Source: CAKSFT01 sp045544615 (lineage in GTDB: Bacteria > Bacillota > Clostridia > UBA1381). Taken from it: a stretch of 64,000 nt of DNA. Location of the stretch: contig JAZPZI010000014.1 of the NCBI GenBank assembly GCA_045544615.1, positions 1 through 64,000 of the forward strand, read 5' to 3'. The position numbers were made by a program, and so were the translations under genes. How positions within the stretch are numbered: position 1 is the first letter of the stretch; each line of letters opens with the position of its first letter. The notes under the pieces are model-generated. The model saw only the letters and a program-made list of their open reading frames with translations, was not told where the DNA came from and searched no databases. Below, piece by piece: positions 60,276-64,000 of this stretch.

Positions 60276-60349
60276 ACAAGCGTCGAAGAAAAAATATTAT
60301 ATCTTTTTTCAGCATTCCCCTGAACTTATAAGGTTTTTTTAAAAATATC

Positions 60350-60378
60350 TTGAAAAAATATCAAATTTAAGGTATTAT
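60350..60378 (+). promoter_or_regulatory. Promoter of the glycosyltransferase-acyltransferase-flippase trio
   Basis: TTGAAA (60350-60355), 17 bp, TATTAT (60373-60378), then GAAAGGAA and the ATG at 60417. Confidence 0.75.
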
Positions 60379-60416
60379 ATTTATATATAAGATATTATTT
60401 TGAAAGGAATTTTCAT

Positions 60417-61547
60417 ATGAAACTCGTTTTTGTTTCTAATTATATTTCTGCTCACATTCTACCAATCTGCGAAATACTGTATAAAGAGTTGGGAGATAAC
60501 TTTCGTTTTATCTCAACAGGGGAAATTTCAGATGAGCGAAAAAAACTTGGTTGGCTGCAGATTACACGTAATTATGAAACAATTATTGATTTAAAAAAAG
60601 ATGATCTATCAGGAGTTTTTAAAATAATCAATGAGGCCGATGTTGTAATCTACGGAACAACACCTGATTACCTCATTGCCGACAGAATCAAAAATGGCAA
60701 GCTAACCTTTAGATACTGCGAAAGACTGTATAAGGGCCACCTGTCATTTTTGAATTGGATTAGGGCATATGTTGGAACATGCCTGCACTATGCACGTTTT
60801 AAAAAACACAATTTTTATATATTGTGTGCAAGCTCGTATACATCAAAGGATTTAAATAAGTTTTTTAACTTCAAAAACCGATGTTTAAAATGGGGATACT
60901 TCCCTGAAACATTAAAATATAATAACATCGAAGAAATCGTAAAAACAAAAAAAAGCAACTCTCTACTATGGGTTGCAAGATTCATATACTTGAAGCATCC
61001 CGAAATTCCGGTATTGATAGCTGAAAAACTAAAAAAAGATGGTTACGATTTTTCCATCAAAATGGTTGGCACAGGCGTTCTCGAAGATGAAATCAAGGCA
61101 ATGATTTGTGAAAAAGGACTCAATGATGTGATAACCCTTACAGGTGCAATCCCACAGGATAAAGTCCACACATATATGGAGGATTCCGAAATCTTTCTTT
61201 TCACCTCGGATTCTAACGAGGGATGGGGTGCTGTTTTAAATGAGGCAATGAATAGTGCTTGTGCCTGCATCAGTTCTGATGCTATCGGCAGCTCAGCATT
61301 TCTAATAGATGACGGCAAAAACGGCTTTTTATATGAAGACGGAAAACTTGATGACCTTTATGAAAAAGTAAAGCACTTACTAAACAACAAGAATGTACAA
61401 ACACATATAGGAATCAATGCCTACAAAACTATCACAGAAGAATGGAATGCAGAAATTGCCACAAAAAGATTCCTGAAACTCGCCGATGCGATATTATCAG
61501 GCAAAGACCCATTCATTTTTCCATCAGGTATTTGTAGCAAGAGCTAA
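60417..61547 (+). CDS. GT4-like glycosyltransferase
   Basis: 376 aa GT-B enzyme. N-terminal VFVSNYISAHILPICEIL, YGTTPDYLIADRIKNGK, donor domain LLWVARFIYLKHPEIPVLI, MVGTGVLEDEI and the EX7E-like SDSNEGWGAVLNEAMNSAC. Likely adds a sugar to a surface glycan. Base composition is clearly more AT-rich (many AAA and TTT codons) than the polysaccharide cluster at 17898-27510, which suggests later acquisition. First of three genes on one strand. Confidence 0.88.
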   Translation: MKLVFVSNYISAHILPICEILYKELGDNFRFISTGEISDERKKLGWLQITRNYETIIDLKKDDLSGVFKIINEADVVIYGTTPDYLIADRIKNGKLTFRYCERLYKGHLSFLNWIRAYVGTCLHYARFKKHNFYILCASSYTSKDLNKFFNFKNRCLKWGYFPETLKYNNIEEIVKTKKSNSLLWVARFIYLKHPEIPVLIAEKLKKDGYDFSIKMVGTGVLEDEIKAMICEKGLNDVITLTGAIPQDKVHTYMEDSEIFLFTSDSNEGWGAVLNEAMNSACACISSDAIGSSAFLIDDGKNGFLYEDGKLDDLYEKVKHLLNNKNVQTHIGINAYKTITEEWNAEIATKRFLKLADAILSGKDPFIFPSGICSKS

Positions 61548-61572
61548 CGCAAAAACAGCAGGAGGAATTATA

Positions 61573-62085
61573 ATGAGTAAAACTTTTTCTCTTTTCGCTT
61601 CAATACACAGAAGATTTAATTTGTTCTTGGTAAACAGAATATATGTAGGCACAAAACACTACAAAACAAAACGCAAACTCTTAAACGCCATAGGTTATTC
61701 CATTGGAAACGGAACAAAAGTTGTCGGCCCAATAGAAGTATATGGAAATCTAACCGTTGGTAAAGACTGCTGGATTGGCAAAAATCTAAAAATTAACGGG
61801 AATGGTAGCGTTACTATTGGTGACAACTGCGACATTGCACCCGAGGTCACCTTTTTGACGGGTGGTCATAAAATAGGCACTCACGAAAGACGCGCAGGAG
61901 AGGGTGAATCCTATAATATAACTGTCGGAAATGGGGTGTGGATCTGTGCACATTCAACACTTTCAAACAACATCACAATAGGCAACTCCAGCGTGATAGC
62001 CGCATGCAGTTGTGTTGTCAAAAGTGTTGCACCTAACACTCTTGTGGGTGGTGTACCCGCCAAATGCATTAAGGAGCTAGTTTAA
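61573..62085 (+). CDS. Left-handed beta-helix acyltransferase
   Basis: 170 aa. Hexapeptide repeats from about residue 48 on (VVGPIEVYGNLTVGKDCWIGKN without the full run; IGDNCDIAPEV; VGNGVWICAHSTLSNNITIG; SVIAACSCVVKSV) and the ending LVGGVPAKCIKEL. The GGHKIGTHERR loop carries the catalytic His. Probably O-acetylates a glycan sugar. The start at 61573 has AGGAGG 7 nt upstream; the frame extends to 61486 inside the glycosyltransferase gene. Confidence 0.9.
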   Translation: MSKTFSLFASIHRRFNLFLVNRIYVGTKHYKTKRKLLNAIGYSIGNGTKVVGPIEVYGNLTVGKDCWIGKNLKINGNGSVTIGDNCDIAPEVTFLTGGHKIGTHERRAGEGESYNITVGNGVWICAHSTLSNNITIGNSSVIAACSCVVKSVAPNTLVGGVPAKCIKELV

Positions 62086-62086
62086 A

Positions 62087-63403
62087 ATGATAAGAAAACT
62101 TCTATCAAACAAAGTGGCGCAAAATGCCGGTTGGATAATTCTCGGAAAAGTTTTGCAACTGCTAATCTCTCTTGCAATTACTCTTTTAACCGCAAGATAT
62201 TTAGGGCCTTCAAACTATGGCCTTATAAACTATGCAAGTGCCTACACTGCTTTTTTCTCCGCTCTTTGTACCTTGGGAATAGATTCAGTACTTGTAAAGG
62301 AATTAGCAGACAATCCTTTAGAAGAAGGTAAAGTTCTCGGAACTGCTATGCTTTTAAAGTTAGTCTCAAGTTTCTTTTCATGTGTTACAATTGTACTTAT
62401 TGTTTCAGTTTTGGACAAAGGCGAAATGACAACCATTCTCGTTGTCGCCCTAAATTGTTTGAGTGTTCTTTTCAATGTTTTGGACACCTATAGGTACTGG
62501 TTTCAGTCCAAGCTTAAATCAAAAGTTACGGCAATATGTACTTTCGTCGCATATACCGCAACATCGCTTTATAAATTATTTCTTGTCATGACAGGAAAAA
62601 GTGTGGAATACTTTTCACTTGCCCTTTCAATAGACTATTTTCTCCTCGGTATATTGCTATATATATCATATAAAGCAAAGGGCGGACAAAAACTCAGTTT
62701 CTCATGGCAATACGGAAAATCAATTTTATCGAGGAGCTGGCATTTCATCCTCCCAAGCCTTATGGTTTCGATCTACGCTCAAACCGACAAGCTAATGTTA
62801 AAGCAAATGATCAGCACAACCGAGATTGGTTATTATTCGACTGCACTTTCGCTTTGTACAATGTGGTGCTTTGTTCTTTCTGCAATTATTGATTCAATGT
62901 ACCCACCAATTATAGAGGCACATAAGAAAAACAAAGAAGATTTTGATCGCAAAAACAAGATTCTTTATGCAATTATATTTTATCTATGCACATTCGTTTC
63001 AATATTATTTACGATTTTTGCAGATCTTATAATTTATATACTCTACGGCAAGGCATATTTACCCGCCGCAATACCACTGAGAATAATCACCTGGTACACA
63101 TCATTCTCATATTTGGGTGTGGCAAAAAATGTGTGGATAGTTTGCAATAATAAACAAAGCAAATTGATTTACATATATGCATCCGCGACAATTTCAAATG
63201 TTATTCTGAATTTGATTTTTATTCCCAACCTTGGCTCTGCAGGTGCTGCAATCGCCTCACTGGTTGCACAAATTATAACAGTTGCTATTGCACCACTTTT
63301 TATTAAGGATTTGAAGGAAAACACCTTGTTGATTTTTGATGCCATCCTCCTGAAGGGAGTTTTACCAAAAGAATTTTGGACAAAGTTTAAGAAAAAGAAA
63401 TAA
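62087..63403 (+). CDS. Wzx-like oligosaccharide flippase
   Basis: 438 aa with about 12-14 membrane segments, polysaccharide-biosynthesis MOP family: NAGWIILGKVLQLLISLAI start, ARYLGPSNYGLINYASAY, then HFILPSLMVSIYAQTDKLML and GYYSTALSLCTMW. Moves undecaprenyl-linked glycan across the membrane. Directly follows the acyltransferase gene. Confidence 0.92.
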   Translation: MIRKLLSNKVAQNAGWIILGKVLQLLISLAITLLTARYLGPSNYGLINYASAYTAFFSALCTLGIDSVLVKELADNPLEEGKVLGTAMLLKLVSSFFSCVTIVLIVSVLDKGEMTTILVVALNCLSVLFNVLDTYRYWFQSKLKSKVTAICTFVAYTATSLYKLFLVMTGKSVEYFSLALSIDYFLLGILLYISYKAKGGQKLSFSWQYGKSILSRSWHFILPSLMVSIYAQTDKLMLKQMISTTEIGYYSTALSLCTMWCFVLSAIIDSMYPPIIEAHKKNKEDFDRKNKILYAIIFYLCTFVSILFTIFADLIIYILYGKAYLPAAIPLRIITWYTSFSYLGVAKNVWIVCNNKQSKLIYIYASATISNVILNLIFIPNLGSAGAAIASLVAQIITVAIAPLFIKDLKENTLLIFDAILLKGVLPKEFWTKFKKKK

Positions 63404-63404
63404 A

Positions 63405-63438
63405 CAAAAAACAGACAGCAAATGCTGTCTGTTTTTTT
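63405..63438. terminator. Bidirectional terminator
   Basis: Stem AAAAACAGACAGCA/TGCTGTCTGTTTTT with a 2-nt loop, between the flippase gene and the convergent last gene. Confidence 0.9.
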
Positions 63439-63439
63439 C

Positions 63440-64000
63440 TTAGTTATTTATCTGTACAACCTCTATATTCGGATCAGCGTATTGGTTCTCGGGAACTATT
63501 CTTGCCCTTGTCGAAGACGGTAATACAGTTTGATTGAACGGATCAAACATAAGTGCCTTTCCGCAATAGTTTACCATAAATGAATAATCATTGCCACGCC
63601 ACGAATTAAACTGCGATCTTATGGTATCAATATTTATGGTATCCGGGCAATTGTAGAAAATTCTATTTATTGGAATATACATTACTTTAGGATGTTCAGT
63701 ATCCGGGATGTTCTCTGCTTTTGAATAGACTGTGCTCCATCCTATACAAATGCCGTTTTCATACATACTTCTTGCCATTGCAGAGTCATATTTAATGCTT
63801 TCGCCGAGGATTTTGTCAATTTCTCCCTTGCTTTTACCGAGAAGTGAAAAATACTGCGGATTTACTCCAAATACCGAACTTGTAGGATGCTCGTAGCTTT
63901 TGCTTGTATCAATAGAAATCACTTTATTTGTAGCATTCCAACCCACATAAAAATCCATTGCGCTCGCAATATCTCTTAACTTAAAATAGTTATTTCCTGC
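63440..64000 (-). CDS. Copper-amine-oxidase-N-like (stalk) domain protein, 5' part missing
   Basis: The last about 186 codons of a gene that continues past the right window edge; the frame stays open from the ATG at 63958 to 64000, adding NNYFKLRDIASAMDFYVGWN. That KLRDIA...VGWNATNKVISIDT pattern is the repeat-like copper amine oxidase N-terminal domain common in secreted clostridial surface proteins. The remaining about 140 residues, with the LLGKSKGEIDKILGE helix and Cys-containing beta-type sequence, are not recognised. Extracellular location is inferred; the signal peptide would be outside the window. Confidence 0.8.
   Translation of the reverse strand, partial: AGNNYFKLRDIASAMDFYVGWNATNKVISIDTSKSYEHPTSSVFGVNPQYFSLLGKSKGEIDKILGESIKYDSAMARSMYENGICIGWSTVYSKAENIPDTEHPKVMYIPINRIFYNCPDTINIDTIRSQFNSWRGNDYSFMVNYCGKALMFDPFNQTVLPSSTRARIVPENQYADPNIEVVQINN

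Overview
The window reads as a chromosomal segment of a low-to-mid GC Gram-positive anaerobe of the class Clostridia (Eubacteriales, probably a gut-type lineage related to Oscillospiraceae; the rank is inference). Pointers are FapR-controlled type II fatty-acid genes using FabK, RNase Y followed by YmdB, SLH and CsaB-type cell-wall anchoring, ECF-type vitamin transporters under riboswitches, DUF421/DUF4363, and sigma-A promoters that nearly all have a 17-bp spacer. It is almost entirely core genome. I see no phage, integrase, insertion sequence, CRISPR array or rRNA operon; there is one tRNA gene.

Layout. 1-397: start of an alpha/beta hydrolase running off the left edge. 398-895: repeat DNA, a MITE-like palindrome followed by an array of small hairpins. 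896-1731: TPP riboswitch and thiT. 1744-4052: malQ and a SPOUT rRNA methyltransferase. 4061-8888 (minus): rsmE, a membrane protein, yqeG, aroE, aroK, an endonuclease IV-like gene and a patatin. 8908-12405 (minus): murA-ftsQ-ftsZ. 12461-17898: a heterodimeric ABC exporter and a separate divergent exporter. 17898-27648 (minus): a cell-surface polysaccharide cluster ending in a glycosyltransferase-CsaB fusion. 27687-30565: THF riboswitch, folT, folC, then zupT. 30577-32832: tRNA-Thr, a phosphatase, a PqqD-like protein and an SLH protein. 32834-39400 (minus): Dabb protein, ftsY, smc, radical SAM, rnc. 39420-46399 (minus): the FapR regulon fapR-plsX-fabH-fabK-fabD-fabG-acpP-fabF. 46419-51771: radC, two polysaccharide deacetylases, rny, ymdB. 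51771-60275: a protease-dead HtrA, DUF4363, DUF421, a TrpR-like regulator with a methyltransferase, a degenerate 2H phosphoesterase, an amino-acid ABC importer, a metallophosphoesterase and a nucleoid-associated protein. 60350-63438: an AT-richer glycosyltransferase/acyltransferase/flippase trio. 63440-64000: the 3' part of a copper-amine-oxidase-N-like surface protein.

How it fits together. The polysaccharide cluster plausibly makes and pyruvylates a secondary cell-wall polymer, and the SLH protein at 31808 would be a natural ligand of that polymer. Two vitamin-uptake genes (thiT, folT) each sit behind the matching vitamin riboswitch; the shared ECF energizing module is not in the window. 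FapR appears to regulate its own operon through a perfect palindromic box, and a second palindrome at an internal promoter before fabG may be another operator.

Most notable for follow-up: the symmetric hairpin array upstream of the TPP riboswitch; an HtrA homologue lacking all three catalytic residues; a ThpR-like protein lacking both catalytic HxT motifs; zupT apparently starting at ATA; a 14-bp inverted repeat overlapping the murA promoter; the glycosyltransferase-CsaB fusion; and the candidate second FapR site.
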